Shown here: positions 14,339-23,172 of the stretch, piece by piece
How the letters are laid out: each line of letters starts with the position of its first letter
Position numbering within the stretch: position 1 is the first letter of the stretch
Assembly: GCF_000621325.1 (NCBI RefSeq)
Contig: NZ_JHYQ01000001.1
Span: 62,001 to 126,000 of the forward strand
Source: Thiothrix lacustris DSM 21227
GTDB lineage: Bacteria; Pseudomonadota; Gammaproteobacteria; Thiotrichales; Thiotrichaceae
DNA length: 64,000 bases
Direction of reading: 5' to 3'
Notes under the pieces: generated by a model
The model's database searches: none
What the model was told of the DNA's origin: nothing
What the model saw: only the letters and a program-made list of their open reading frames with translations
Position numbers and translations under genes: made by a program

Positions 14339-14872
14339 TCAGCCCTTACCCTGCAAGCGTTTTGCCAGCACTTCACCTGCATACTGTTGCTGGTACTCGG
14401 TCACGTCGCCCGCCTCTGCCCCGTCGAGGGTGTAGCGAGCGCCGCCGCGTTGGATGGCTTGCAGGTATAAAGCATGGTTGGTGTGCATCCTTAGCACTTT
14501 CTGCACGACCTTTTTCGATGCGCCGGGAAAGTGTTCATCATTCACCAGTTTGAACAACTCCTTTTCAATGCCGACGGCGAGCGGTTGGAACATTATCCAG
14601 ATGTGGAAGGCGTTCAGGCGGTCGTTCAATTCGCGGGCTTTCAGGTCTGACGGTGGTGTGACCTGCTTTTTTGGTGCGGCTGGTTTGCGCGGTGGTTTTT
14701 TGGCTTTGGGTTTGGGTGGCTTGGGTGCTGGCACGCGCTGCACTTGGGGCAGTTCGTCACGCCTGATGATGCGCTTCCCGGTGCGTTGGATTGTGCCAAC
14801 GGGTGAATTTACCGGGCCAGTGTTGGCAGGTTTGCGGGTAATGCTTAAGGTTTTCTTGGGTGTGTCGTTCAT
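14339..14872 (-). CDS. ProQ/FinO-domain RNA-binding protein
   Basis: 177 residues. About 80 basic, Pro- and Lys-rich residues (KPPKPKAKKPPRKPAAPKK) are followed by a FinO/ProQ domain containing the helices ARELNDRLNAFHIW and VVQKVLRMHTNHALYLQAIQRGGARYTLDG. FinO-type proteins bind structured RNAs and base-pairing sRNAs. GGAGT precedes the ATG by about 9 bases, and the gene follows the integrase after 18 bases, probably in one transcript. On an element that carries an attenuator-like leader it may act on its own regulatory RNA. Confidence 0.88.
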   Translation of the reverse strand: MNDTPKKTLSITRKPANTGPVNSPVGTIQRTGKRIIRRDELPQVQRVPAPKPPKPKAKKPPRKPAAPKKQVTPPSDLKARELNDRLNAFHIWIMFQPLAVGIEKELFKLVNDEHFPGASKKVVQKVLRMHTNHALYLQAIQRGGARYTLDGAEAGDVTEYQQQYAGEVLAKRLQGKG

Positions 14873-14890
14873 GTGTCCAAACTCCCTGTA

Positions 14891-16150
14891 TCAGGTATTG
14901 CTTGCCGCTGGTGCGGTCTTGGATGTGGGCAGTTTACCCGATGTGAGGTTCAACAGCCTATCGGTGATGGTTTGCATAGGGTCACGCAGGCTTTCGAGGT
15001 CGGTGACGATGTAACCGCCGGTCACGTCCGCCGCGCCTGTTTTGTGGTTGATCAAGCGTTTCAGGGTGTAGCCCCGCACGCCGATATTTTCCGCCGTGGT
15101 GGTGAATGTTCGTCTCAGGTCGTGCATTGCCCATTGTATCCCGGTTTTTTCGCGGATGGCGTTTATGACGGCCTCCACGTTGGATAGTGGCGACTGGTTG
15201 TCGGTTGCCCGGAATACCAGCCCGCTGCCCTGCCCCGTCCATGTTTGCCACTCTGCCAGCAAGTTATGGGTAAAGGTGGTTAGCGGTAGTTCATGACTTA
15301 GGTGGTTCTTGGTGTCTTCGAGCCGTGCCACGCGGGTTTTCAGGTCGACATTTTCCCACAGCAGGCCGCTGCACTCGCTGCGACGGTAGCCGTTGAAGAG
15401 GGTCAGCAGGAAGTAAGTGCGGGCTTTGTGTGCCAGCCCGCCGCCGTACCATTCTGGCAGGGTGTCGACTGCCTGAAACCATGCTGGTAAGTTTTCATTG
15501 CTGATAATCGTCTTTTTGCGCTCCACTCTATTCCATGCCCGACTGTGTGAGAGTCGCTTGACCGGGTTGGTGGTAATGATCGGTTTGCCTGCCTTATCCA
15601 AATATTCCTCAGAGGCATAGTTGAATATGCACCTAAGCACGCGCATTTCATTATTAGCCCGTGCCTCAGAATGTTGGCTGCGTTCCCGGTGGCGAGTTTC
15701 CACCATTTCGCGGCTGATTTTGGAAAGTGGCAACTCTTGCCAGTCGGGGAACCCTACCCTAACTGAGCGTTCGTAATCCTTGATGGTGGTCTGCTTCAAA
15801 TTCTTGTGTGATCGGGTGTAGTCCTGAAAGGCTTTCCCCAATGTCAGGTTATCGAACTGGCGAACCTCTGCCCTTTTTTGGTTGCTGGTCTGGTGCGTGC
15901 TGGCAATCTGCGAGAGTTCCGCCAATGCCTTTTCACGCGCTTGCACAACGGTCATAGCAGGAAACCTTCCCAACGTGACCCGCGCCGCCTTGCCGTCAAT
16001 ATGCTTGCGCACCTGAAACGAACGTGCGCCGGGTGGTGTGACCATGATCAGCAGGCCGCTGATTTTGGTGTCGTACACGTAGCGCCGCCCGGTGTTGGGT
16101 GGCTCAAGTGCTTCTAACACGGCTTTGGTGAAGTTGATTTTTTCCGGCAT
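14891..16150 (-). CDS. int: Tyrosine integrase with DUF4102 arm-binding domain
   Basis: 419 residues. The N-terminus (MPEKINFTKAVLEAL with TKISGLLIMVTPPGARSFQVRK) is the DUF4102 arm-DNA domain of P4-type integrases. The catalytic part carries Arg in NGYRRSECSGL, HDLRRTF with the second Arg, and HKTGAADVTGGYIV before the tyrosine. AAGGGG precedes the ATG. It lies about 200 bases from the right tRNA-Leu repeat, and repeated GGGGTCATG words lie between, so it is almost certainly the enzyme that inserted this element. Confidence 0.95.
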   Translation of the reverse strand: MPEKINFTKAVLEALEPPNTGRRYVYDTKISGLLIMVTPPGARSFQVRKHIDGKAARVTLGRFPAMTVVQAREKALAELSQIASTHQTSNQKRAEVRQFDNLTLGKAFQDYTRSHKNLKQTTIKDYERSVRVGFPDWQELPLSKISREMVETRHRERSQHSEARANNEMRVLRCIFNYASEEYLDKAGKPIITTNPVKRLSHSRAWNRVERKKTIISNENLPAWFQAVDTLPEWYGGGLAHKARTYFLLTLFNGYRRSECSGLLWENVDLKTRVARLEDTKNHLSHELPLTTFTHNLLAEWQTWTGQGSGLVFRATDNQSPLSNVEAVINAIREKTGIQWAMHDLRRTFTTTAENIGVRGYTLKRLINHKTGAADVTGGYIVTDLESLRDPMQTITDRLLNLTSGKLPTSKTAPAASNT

Positions 16151-16209
16151 GGCTTGCCCCTTAGTGGTTCGGTCTGTGTTCGGTTTTGAGCATAGCAGAA
16201 CGTTCGGGC

Positions 16210-16241
16210 GGGGTCATGTTGGCGCTGTTTACGGGGTCATG
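16210..16241. promoter_or_regulatory. Putative integrase arm-type sites, right end
   Basis: Two GGGGTCATG words at 16210-16218 and 16233-16241 repeat those at the left end (3138-3157). They lie between the integrase start and the right attachment repeat, on the element side of the crossover. They probably also overlap the integrase promoter, which would let the integrase control itself. Confidence 0.55.
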
Positions 16242-16352
16242 ACTAAAATCAAGGGTCTGCTAAGGTCTGCTAGGGTTTGGCGGTTTGTGGGTGCGTGCAG
16301 GTTGTTTTTCATGCGGTTTTGCGCGTTATCTTGGGTTTATGAATCCCCGGCT

Positions 16353-16426
16353 CTTAAAATCCCTCGGTGGCGACACCGTGCCGGTTCGAGTCCGGCTCCG
16401 GGCACCAAATTTTTCAAGCACTTGCT
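16353..16426 (+). repeat. Right attachment repeat: 3' fragment of tRNA-Leu(UAA)
   Basis: This copy matches 3027-3100 over 74 bp with one difference in the T loop (GTTCGAGTCC here). It ends 20 bases after CCA. The sequence just left (GAATCCCCGGCT) is not a tRNA 5' half. The stop codon of the neighbouring methyltransferase gene lies only 10 bases to its right, so the host gene was just spared. Confidence 0.92.
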
Positions 16427-16435
16427 GATAAATCG

Positions 16436-17965
16436 TTAGACAGGCTTCACTGCCATAAACGTCACAAACGCGGTATTAGCGTTAATCACCTCAATCTTTT
16501 CCAAGCCTAAGTTAGCCAGCACATTCAAATACCAAGTGAATGGATAAGTCACCAACACCCCCTCGATCTGCTGACGCTTCCTATCAATTTCTTCCTCTGT
16601 CACACCATTGGCTCGCTTATAGTCATAATACAGATCATGGACACAAGCACTGCTTGATACCTTATCAGACAGAATCAAAGTACCGCCGGGCGCTAATGAA
16701 CGCTTAATCGCCTCCAAATACTCAAGCGGATTGCGGATAAAATGTAACGTCCAATTATTCAGTACATAGTCAAACGGACCCTGTATTTCCGGGAAACTGT
16801 CCGAATGAATGAGCGTTGCTTCTTGAAAAGACTTAGCCAACATATCTGCCGAGGCATCCACCCCATAGAGATTCCGGTAACCTGCTTGATACAATTGCCT
16901 TAATGTCTCACCAGTGGCACTCCCCACATCAATGATTTTGGGCTGCTTCAGCTTTCCCTTGCCAATCACACGCACACACAAATCGATAACCCGCAAATAG
17001 TCGGGAATTTCTCGTCGAGCAATACCATCAAAAACTTCCGCAACTTGCGCATCAAACCTCCATTCGCCCGGAGCAGCCGTGCTTGCCAACAAAATTGCTT
17101 GCTGTTGGTATTCAAGGGTTCTGGCAGCAGACACGGGATCATGTTCCCAAGAACGCTTCTGGCCGGACTGCTGGGGTAAATGGCTTTCCAAGGTCGTCAG
17201 CTTTTGCTGTTCATCACGGCCATAACGCACTGCAAAACGAATCGGCAAATCACTACTTCCCAGAGCACTTTCATCATAAATCACGGTATCGGGATTCAAG
17301 GGAAACGCCAGCTTATTTTCCTGATTGGTAAAACCATTCAGACGAAACAAAATATCCAATGCTGACAAAGAGGTAGTGGCGGAAATGCCCAGCATCGACT
17401 GATTACCGTGATCAAGGTTAACCTCTTGATCGGTGACGTACTCTGTAATCGCCATATCCAGCGGTAATTTCCCGGCACGCATACTGGGTGGGTAATTGGT
17501 TTCCACCACCACTTGCTGACTCGCTACGCGGCAAGCCTGATCAATAATTTGCTTGGTATCGACGAAGTGATACAACATACCCGCCAGCAAGACCAAGTCG
17601 AATGCCTGATCATCGGTTGCTAATAGATAGCTACGGACATCCTGATGAATGATTTCAACGCGATCCTGCCAATGCGCTAACAAGCGACGGGATTCACTCA
17701 CGTAGTTTTGCTGCACCTCAACGCCCGTGTAACGCGCCGCGCCGTTGAACAACGCCCATTGCCCTGCCGCGCCATAACAGGAACCTAAATCAAGCACCGT
17801 CTTGCCTTGGAGTAGGTGCGCTGGCAGCAATGTGCCGAATTTAGCCTCCAAAAAGGCCTTGCTGGTTGGGTTAAAGCCTCGGTGACGGCGATTATCCTCT
17901 TGATAAAAAGCCGGGTAATCATCGTAGGCCAGTGTTTTGCACAGATTTGCCATCTCTTCTTTCAC
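16436..17965 (-). CDS. Protein with two class I SAM-methyltransferase domains
   Basis: 509 residues. The first domain (about 50-190) has the SAM loop VLDLGSCYGAAGQW. The second (about 310-505) has IIDVGSATGETLRQL, and its end (DLYYDYKRANGVTEEEIDRKRQQIEGVLV) resembles CmoA, which makes carboxy-SAM for tRNA. The region between contains residues that may fold as a C-terminal extension of the first enzyme. Substrate is unknown. The start is either GTG 17965 or ATG 17953; neither has a clear ribosome site. It is the first host gene after the element, and its 3' end lies 10 bases from the att repeat. Confidence 0.8.
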   Translation of the reverse strand: MKEEMANLCKTLAYDDYPAFYQEDNRRHRGFNPTSKAFLEAKFGTLLPAHLLQGKTVLDLGSCYGAAGQWALFNGAARYTGVEVQQNYVSESRRLLAHWQDRVEIIHQDVRSYLLATDDQAFDLVLLAGMLYHFVDTKQIIDQACRVASQQVVVETNYPPSMRAGKLPLDMAITEYVTDQEVNLDHGNQSMLGISATTSLSALDILFRLNGFTNQENKLAFPLNPDTVIYDESALGSSDLPIRFAVRYGRDEQQKLTTLESHLPQQSGQKRSWEHDPVSAARTLEYQQQAILLASTAAPGEWRFDAQVAEVFDGIARREIPDYLRVIDLCVRVIGKGKLKQPKIIDVGSATGETLRQLYQAGYRNLYGVDASADMLAKSFQEATLIHSDSFPEIQGPFDYVLNNWTLHFIRNPLEYLEAIKRSLAPGGTLILSDKVSSSACVHDLYYDYKRANGVTEEEIDRKRQQIEGVLVTYPFTWYLNVLANLGLEKIEVINANTAFVTFMAVKPV

Positions 17966-18057
17966 CGCATATCCAGTTGTTTATAACGCATCACCGACTT
18001 TGGTATATTCACCGGTGAGCGTCAACACCGCAAACAACGCACAGTCAGGAGTTTCTT

Positions 18058-19629
18058 ATGACCCATGTGGTCTGCCAATTTTCCCAATTAACCCAACAAT
18101 TTGATACCAAGACGGTATTTACCGGGCTTTCCTCCACCCTGACAGGCGGATTGACCGGGCTGGTCGGGCGTAACGGGCAAGGCAAATCGGTATTACTCGC
18201 CCTACTCGCGCAAGACCTCCCGCCCACGAGCGGCAACATCCGCTGGCTTGTGCCATTTTATTGGGTGCCGCAACTGCAACGCTTGCAAGGTTTGCGTTTG
18301 GCGGACGCTTTGGGCGTTGGCGTGTTATATGACAGTTTCGAGCGCATCCAGTCCGGTGAAGCCAGCGCAGAAGATTTCACACAAGTTGAAGACCGTTGGC
18401 ATCTGCCCTCTCTGTGGGAACAGGAACTGCACCAAGCGGGTCTGGATTTGCCCTTGTCTACGCCCGTCCAACAGTTGAGTGGCGGCGAACAAACCCGGCT
18501 GGCATTGTGCCGGGCATTTTTACAACCTGACCATTACTTGTTATTGGACGAACCCAGCAACCATCTGGATACGGAAGGTCGTCAGTGGCTGTTGGCAAAG
18601 CTGACCCAACACCCGGCTGGCGCATTGGTTTCCACCCATGACCGCGAACTACTGCAACAGGTGGAACGGATACTGGAACTAAATCAGCATGGTTTGAACG
18701 AATACGGCGGTAATTACGCCATCTACCAATCTATCCGTGATGCCCAAGTTTCTGCCACAGAACAGCAACTCGCGACCCTCAAACGTAACCGCCAGCAACA
18801 GAAACTGGAACAGCAAGCTGCTTTGGAAAAATCCGCCCATCGCCGCAAACAGGGTGAACGCCAACGCCATTCCGGTTCGCAAAGCAAACTGCTGATGGAT
18901 GCTCAACAGGATCGCTCCGAAAGCACCCTAGCCAAACTCAAGCAACAACACCAGCAACGCACCGAACAATTGACCGCCGAATTGGGCGCTACTCAAACCC
19001 GGTTGGAGATCATTAAACCGCAAACGCTACGCTCTGCCCCGGAAGCAGCACATCACAGCCTGTGCCTGCATTTGTCCGAACTGGTGTTGCCTTATGTAAA
19101 AAATGTCCCGCTTACCCTCACGGTACATCAGGGCGAACGCTGGCATATCCAGGGTAGGAATGGTTCTGGCAAATCTACCCTGCTGCGCGTGATTGCCGGG
19201 CTGGAACAGCCGATTGCAGGTAACTGCGAAGTGCATGGACGTTGTGTGTATCTAGATCAGCACTTCAGCCTGCTGGATGAAAACGAATCCGCCCTAGGCA
19301 ACCTGCAACGCCTGCACCCTGACAGCAGCGAAACCAGCCTGCGTACCGAACTGGCGGGGTTACGGATGCGCGGCGACAAGGCATTACAACCCCTGAAGGA
19401 ACTGAGCGGCGGTGAACGCCTGAAAGTAGCCTTGCTAGCGGTACTTATCGGCGAAAATGCCCCGACCTTGCTGTTGTTGGATGAACCCGACAACCATCTA
19501 GATCTGGACTCGCGCTTATTGCTGGAACAAACACTGGCCGATTACCCCGGCGCACTGCTAGTGGTTTCACACGACCCAGCGTTTATTACCGCCCTAGGTA
19601 TCTCGGCGAGCCTAACATTAAACGCCTGA
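18058..19629 (+). CDS. ABC-F family ATPase
   Basis: 523 residues with two ABC domains and no membrane segment. The first has GRNGQGKS (about 38), LSGGEQTRLAL and LLLDEPSNHLD. A basic coiled coil (about 235-310) follows. The second has GRNGSGKS, LSGGERLKVAL and LLLDEPDNHLD. ABC-F proteins act on ribosomes, often in translation under stress or antibiotic resistance. The linker is shorter than in EttA or Uup and the C-terminus ends soon after the second H-loop. AGGAG precedes the ATG. The exact subfamily is not decided. Confidence 0.9.
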   Translation: MTHVVCQFSQLTQQFDTKTVFTGLSSTLTGGLTGLVGRNGQGKSVLLALLAQDLPPTSGNIRWLVPFYWVPQLQRLQGLRLADALGVGVLYDSFERIQSGEASAEDFTQVEDRWHLPSLWEQELHQAGLDLPLSTPVQQLSGGEQTRLALCRAFLQPDHYLLLDEPSNHLDTEGRQWLLAKLTQHPAGALVSTHDRELLQQVERILELNQHGLNEYGGNYAIYQSIRDAQVSATEQQLATLKRNRQQQKLEQQAALEKSAHRRKQGERQRHSGSQSKLLMDAQQDRSESTLAKLKQQHQQRTEQLTAELGATQTRLEIIKPQTLRSAPEAAHHSLCLHLSELVLPYVKNVPLTLTVHQGERWHIQGRNGSGKSTLLRVIAGLEQPIAGNCEVHGRCVYLDQHFSLLDENESALGNLQRLHPDSSETSLRTELAGLRMRGDKALQPLKELSGGERLKVALLAVLIGENAPTLLLLDEPDNHLDLDSRLLLEQTLADYPGALLVVSHDPAFITALGISASLTLNA

Positions 19630-19641
19630 AACCTTGAGCCA

Positions 19642-22197
19642 TTACATCAGCCGCTTAACCTTACGCGTCGCCAGCGCCTGCAACGGGTCATCCGGCCACG
19701 GATGCTTGGGGTAACGCCCCTTCATATCCTTTTTCACATCATGGTAAGACGTGCGCCAAAATCCCGCCAAATCCTGCGTAATCTGCAACGGCCTGCCCGC
19801 TGGCGAAAGCAGATGCACCAGCAGCGCCACCCTGCCATTGGCAATGGTCGGGGTTTGTTCGCACCCAAACATTTCCTGCAATTTCACCGCGAGTACCGGC
19901 GGCGCTTGGCTGTAGTCGATGGCAATGGAACTCCCGGAGGGAACTTCCAGCCGTTTGGGGGCAAGCTGTTCAAGGCGCTGTTGCCTGTCCCACGGCAACA
20001 AGGTGCTGAGAATCGCGCTTAAATCCAGCTTTCTGAAATCACCCAGCACATTGACCGTATCCAAATACGGAGCAAGCCAGTTTTCCAGTGTTGCCAACAG
20101 GTTAGCCCGGCTCACATCAGGCCAATGCTGCTCAGGCTCGACGCGGTGCAACAGATTGACCCTTGCGCACCATTGCTCGTGTTCCGCCTGCCACGGCAAC
20201 ACATCTAACCCTTGCTTGCGGATGAAACCGATTAGGGCGGCACTTTTAGCCTCGGCTGGCACGGCTTGCAGGGCTTTACGTTGCAATACCAGTGCGCCAA
20301 TTTTGTGCTGTGCTTCGGCGATGAAGCGCCCGGCTTTAGTATCCCATTCCACCACGGTTTGCGTGCGTACCTGATCTGCCAAAGCGCTGGTAAACAGCTT
20401 GTCATCCAGTGCGGCAGCGGCACGGATCGTGTCGCTTTTCGCACCGCCCGTGCTGCTGACTTCGGCAATCGCCAGCCACGCCTGATTGCCAAGCGCATGT
20501 TTGCTGGGCAAGTCGGCACTACGCCCATTGGCAAGCTGGTAGCCGCCGGAATGCCGCCGTCTAGCAATACGATCCGGGTAGGCGCAGGCCAGCAAATAGC
20601 CGTGAATTTGCGGGGCGGGGAGCAAAAAGCTCACACCACTTTCTGGCAATGTCTGGGCGCGAACTTGCTCAACAAACTGATTTGCCAGTTGGCGGGTACG
20701 TTGCAGCCAGCCTTGCTGTGGGTACGGGCACTTGGCTGTGCCTGCCAGTATTTCCAGCGGCTGGCTAATGTCGGGATTGTCTTGGCTGAACGGGTTACGC
20801 TCAGAAAGCAGGCTGGCAAGGTTGGCGGCGGCGCTCAAGTGTCCGGCTTGTGCGCCACAAATCAGCAGGTGGGCAAGGCGCGGATGCACCGGCAGATTGC
20901 ACATCACTTGCCCGTGTGCAGTCAGTACCGTGGCTTTGCCCTTGCGTTGAATCGCACCGAGCGTTTCCAGCAAATCCAGCGCCTGTTGCCAAAGGCCAGC
21001 AGGCGGTACATCCAACCAGCGTAATTCCGCTGGGTCATCAACACCCCATTGCAGCAGCTGCAAGGCCAGTGGGGCGAGATCGGCACGCAAAATTTCCGGG
21101 GTATTGTGCGCTGCTAATTGTTCTTGCTGACTTTCCGTCCAAAGTCGATAGCACACACCGGGGGCAAGTCGGCCTGCCCGCCCGGCTCGTTGGGTGCTGG
21201 AGGCGCGGGAAATACGCGTGGTATGCAAACCCGTCATGCCTGTCCCGGGGTCAAAACGGGCTTCGCGCACCAGCCCTGAATCCACGACCACATCCACACC
21301 TTCGATGGTCAGGCTGGTTTCGGCGATATTGGTTGCCAGCACGACTTTGCGTTCGTCGGGGTTGGCAAGGGGCGCGATGGCTTGTTGCTGTTCGTCCAGC
21401 GTGAGGTTGCCGTACATCGGGCGCAAATGCACGCCACGCATCCGGCGTTCCACCAGCCATTCGCCGAGTGCTTGGGTGGTGCGGTGAATTTCCCCCTGTC
21501 CGGGCAGAAAGGCGAGGATGCTGCTGGCGGGGTTGTCGCTCAAGGCTTGCCGCAGGGTGACAAGCATACGTTCGACAATGCGTTCGCCGGGTTTGGCTGC
21601 TTGCCCATAGCGAATGTCTACCGGGTAAGTACGGCCTTCACTGCGCACCACCGGCGCGTCATCCAGCAGACTGGCGATAGCAACGCTATCCAGTGTGGCG
21701 GACATCACCAACAGTTTCAGCGGATGGCTGGCGTCACGGAACAGTTCACGCCCTTTCAAGCACAGGCTGAGGGCGAGGTCAGAATCCAGATTGCGTTCGT
21801 GGAATTCGTCGAAAATCACCAAGCCAACACCGTCCAGCGACGGGTCTTGCTGCACAAAACGGGTGAGGACGCCTTCGGTAATGACTTCAATGCGGGTCTG
21901 GCGGCTGGTTTTGTTGTCGAGCCGCATTCGGTAGCCCACGGTTTGACCTGCGCTTTCGTTCAGCAAACTGGCCATGCGATGCGCGGCATTTTTAGCGGCA
22001 ATGCGGCGCGGTTCGAGCATGAGGATTTTTTTACTGGCAAGCCACGGCTCATCGAGCAATGCGAGCGGCACACGGGTGGTTTTACCTGCGCCGGGTGGCG
22101 CTTCCAACACTACTTCGTGGCGTTCACGCAGCGCTTGCTTAAGATCGTCGAGGACAGCTTCAATGGGAAGCACTTGTTCGGTAAAGGGTATTTTCAT
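19642..22197 (-). CDS. hrpB: ATP-dependent helicase HrpB
   Basis: About 851 residues when started at the ATG at 22197 (MKIPFTEQVLPIEAVL); upstream codons in frame are not supported by a ribosome site. Helicase motifs run APPGAGKTTRVPLALL, FDEFHERNLDSDL, SATLD, and QRAGRAGR. The rest covers the HA2-type and HrpB C-terminal domains, ending PDDPLQALATRKVKRLM. It is a DEAH-box family member of unknown substrate, conserved in proteobacteria. It converges on the ABC-F gene 12 bases away. Confidence 0.95.
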   Translation of the reverse strand: MKIPFTEQVLPIEAVLDDLKQALRERHEVVLEAPPGAGKTTRVPLALLDEPWLASKKILMLEPRRIAAKNAAHRMASLLNESAGQTVGYRMRLDNKTSRQTRIEVITEGVLTRFVQQDPSLDGVGLVIFDEFHERNLDSDLALSLCLKGRELFRDASHPLKLLVMSATLDSVAIASLLDDAPVVRSEGRTYPVDIRYGQAAKPGERIVERMLVTLRQALSDNPASSILAFLPGQGEIHRTTQALGEWLVERRMRGVHLRPMYGNLTLDEQQQAIAPLANPDERKVVLATNIAETSLTIEGVDVVVDSGLVREARFDPGTGMTGLHTTRISRASSTQRAGRAGRLAPGVCYRLWTESQQEQLAAHNTPEILRADLAPLALQLLQWGVDDPAELRWLDVPPAGLWQQALDLLETLGAIQRKGKATVLTAHGQVMCNLPVHPRLAHLLICGAQAGHLSAAANLASLLSERNPFSQDNPDISQPLEILAGTAKCPYPQQGWLQRTRQLANQFVEQVRAQTLPESGVSFLLPAPQIHGYLLACAYPDRIARRRHSGGYQLANGRSADLPSKHALGNQAWLAIAEVSSTGGAKSDTIRAAAALDDKLFTSALADQVRTQTVVEWDTKAGRFIAEAQHKIGALVLQRKALQAVPAEAKSAALIGFIRKQGLDVLPWQAEHEQWCARVNLLHRVEPEQHWPDVSRANLLATLENWLAPYLDTVNVLGDFRKLDLSAILSTLLPWDRQQRLEQLAPKRLEVPSGSSIAIDYSQAPPVLAVKLQEMFGCEQTPTIANGRVALLVHLLSPAGRPLQITQDLAGFWRTSYHDVKKDMKGRYPKHPWPDDPLQALATRKVKRLM

Positions 22198-22336
22198 GGG
22201 CGGCATGATAACCAGTAAAACATTGCAATTCATCTTAAAGCACCGATAATGTCGTTATCGACAGAATGGTGCAAAGCACAATTATTAACTATTCATCGAG
22301 AAGCACACCACTCACCCCACCACTGGAGATTACACC

Positions 22337-23158
22337 GTGCAAGCATTTACCAACCATGGCCAAAACGTCATTAATGACTTGGCTCAACGTTATGGACTTT
22401 CCACAGACGCTGTTACCAACATGCTCTACGCTGTCATGAACGGCAACGGCACGATGGCGCAATTCAACATCCCCGAACTGGGCGGCGGCGGCCAGTGGAT
22501 GCAAGGCGGCATGACCATGGTCGGCGACATGTTTAATTATGGTTTGAAAACAACCGTGAACAACCTGTGCGCCGAACTTTCCAACCTGCTATCCAGCCAG
22601 AACCCGGCCATGTTCCAACCCCCCGTCAGCAGCCAGTCGCAATATCAAGGCAATGGGCAGAACAGCCTGTTTGTCGCTAACCCGTCAGGCTACGGTAACT
22701 GGTGGCAGGCAGATCTCGGGCAAGCTTCTTCTTCCGGCGCACAAAACAACATTCGCTACGCCTACTTCCCGTCTACCCAGCGGCTGGCATTGGAAATCAA
22801 CGGTCATGTCACCATTTATGACACGCTGGATAACCAGATTGGCGGTGTTTCCCAGCAACAAAGCGGCAGTGCATCGCTGACCTTCACCAGCCAGTACGGG
22901 TTAGTACAAGTCGAAAACCTGCCGATTATTTCCATTGATGGCGTCGCCCAACAGCCGAAAAATCAGGCTCCGATACAAAACAACGCCTATACGCCACCGG
23001 TTTTCACACCTGCACCAGAGCAAAGATTTAACAACACCAATGTCTCAGAAAGCGATATTTTCGCCCTGATTGAAAAGCTGGCTGACTTGAAACAGAAAGG
23101 TATTCTCAGCGACGAAGAATTCGCGACGAAAAAGGCCGAGTTGTTGCAACGACTGTAA
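22337..23158 (+). CDS. Hypothetical protein with C-terminal SHOCT domain
   Basis: 273 residues from a GTG start (GGAG 9 bases upstream). The C-terminal SDIFALIEKLADLKQKGILSDEEFATKKAELLQRL is a SHOCT domain, a short oligomerisation helix pair common at protein ends. The middle is Gln-, Ser- and Asn-rich with predicted strands (YFPSTQRLALEINGHVTIYDTLDNQIGGV). There is no signal peptide. The N-terminal region (FTNHGQNVINDLAQRYGLS) looks like a helix-turn-helix-type helical segment. Function unknown; the SHOCT call is firm. Confidence 0.82.
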   Translation: MQAFTNHGQNVINDLAQRYGLSTDAVTNMLYAVMNGNGTMAQFNIPELGGGGQWMQGGMTMVGDMFNYGLKTTVNNLCAELSNLLSSQNPAMFQPPVSSQSQYQGNGQNSLFVANPSGYGNWWQADLGQASSSGAQNNIRYAYFPSTQRLALEINGHVTIYDTLDNQIGGVSQQQSGSASLTFTSQYGLVQVENLPIISIDGVAQQPKNQAPIQNNAYTPPVFTPAPEQRFNNTNVSESDIFALIEKLADLKQKGILSDEEFATKKAELLQRL

Positions 23159-23172
23159 CAACCCGCCAATCA

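Larger units (their letters stand above)
3027..16426 (-). mobile_element. Integrated P2-capsid satellite-like element at a tRNA-Leu fragment
   Basis: A 13.4-kb element bounded by 74-bp direct repeats (3027-3100 and 16353-16426) that correspond to the 3' part of tRNA-Leu(UAA). A tyrosine integrase lies near the right end and all supported genes are on the minus strand. Replication is by a P2 GpA-type HUH protein. Morphogenesis genes are limited to homologues of P2 O (scaffold/protease), N (capsid) and M (small terminase), in P2 order. Portal (Q), large terminase (P), L, tail, lysis and late-activator genes are missing. All three phage genes are full length with catalytic residues kept, which argues for a functional satellite rather than a random remnant. 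Toxin-antitoxin genes and ProQ are cargo. Confidence 0.85.

Noticed and set aside
3027-16426. Intact P2-like prophage
   Set aside because: No portal, large terminase, tail, lysis or Ogr genes, and no room for them within the att repeats.
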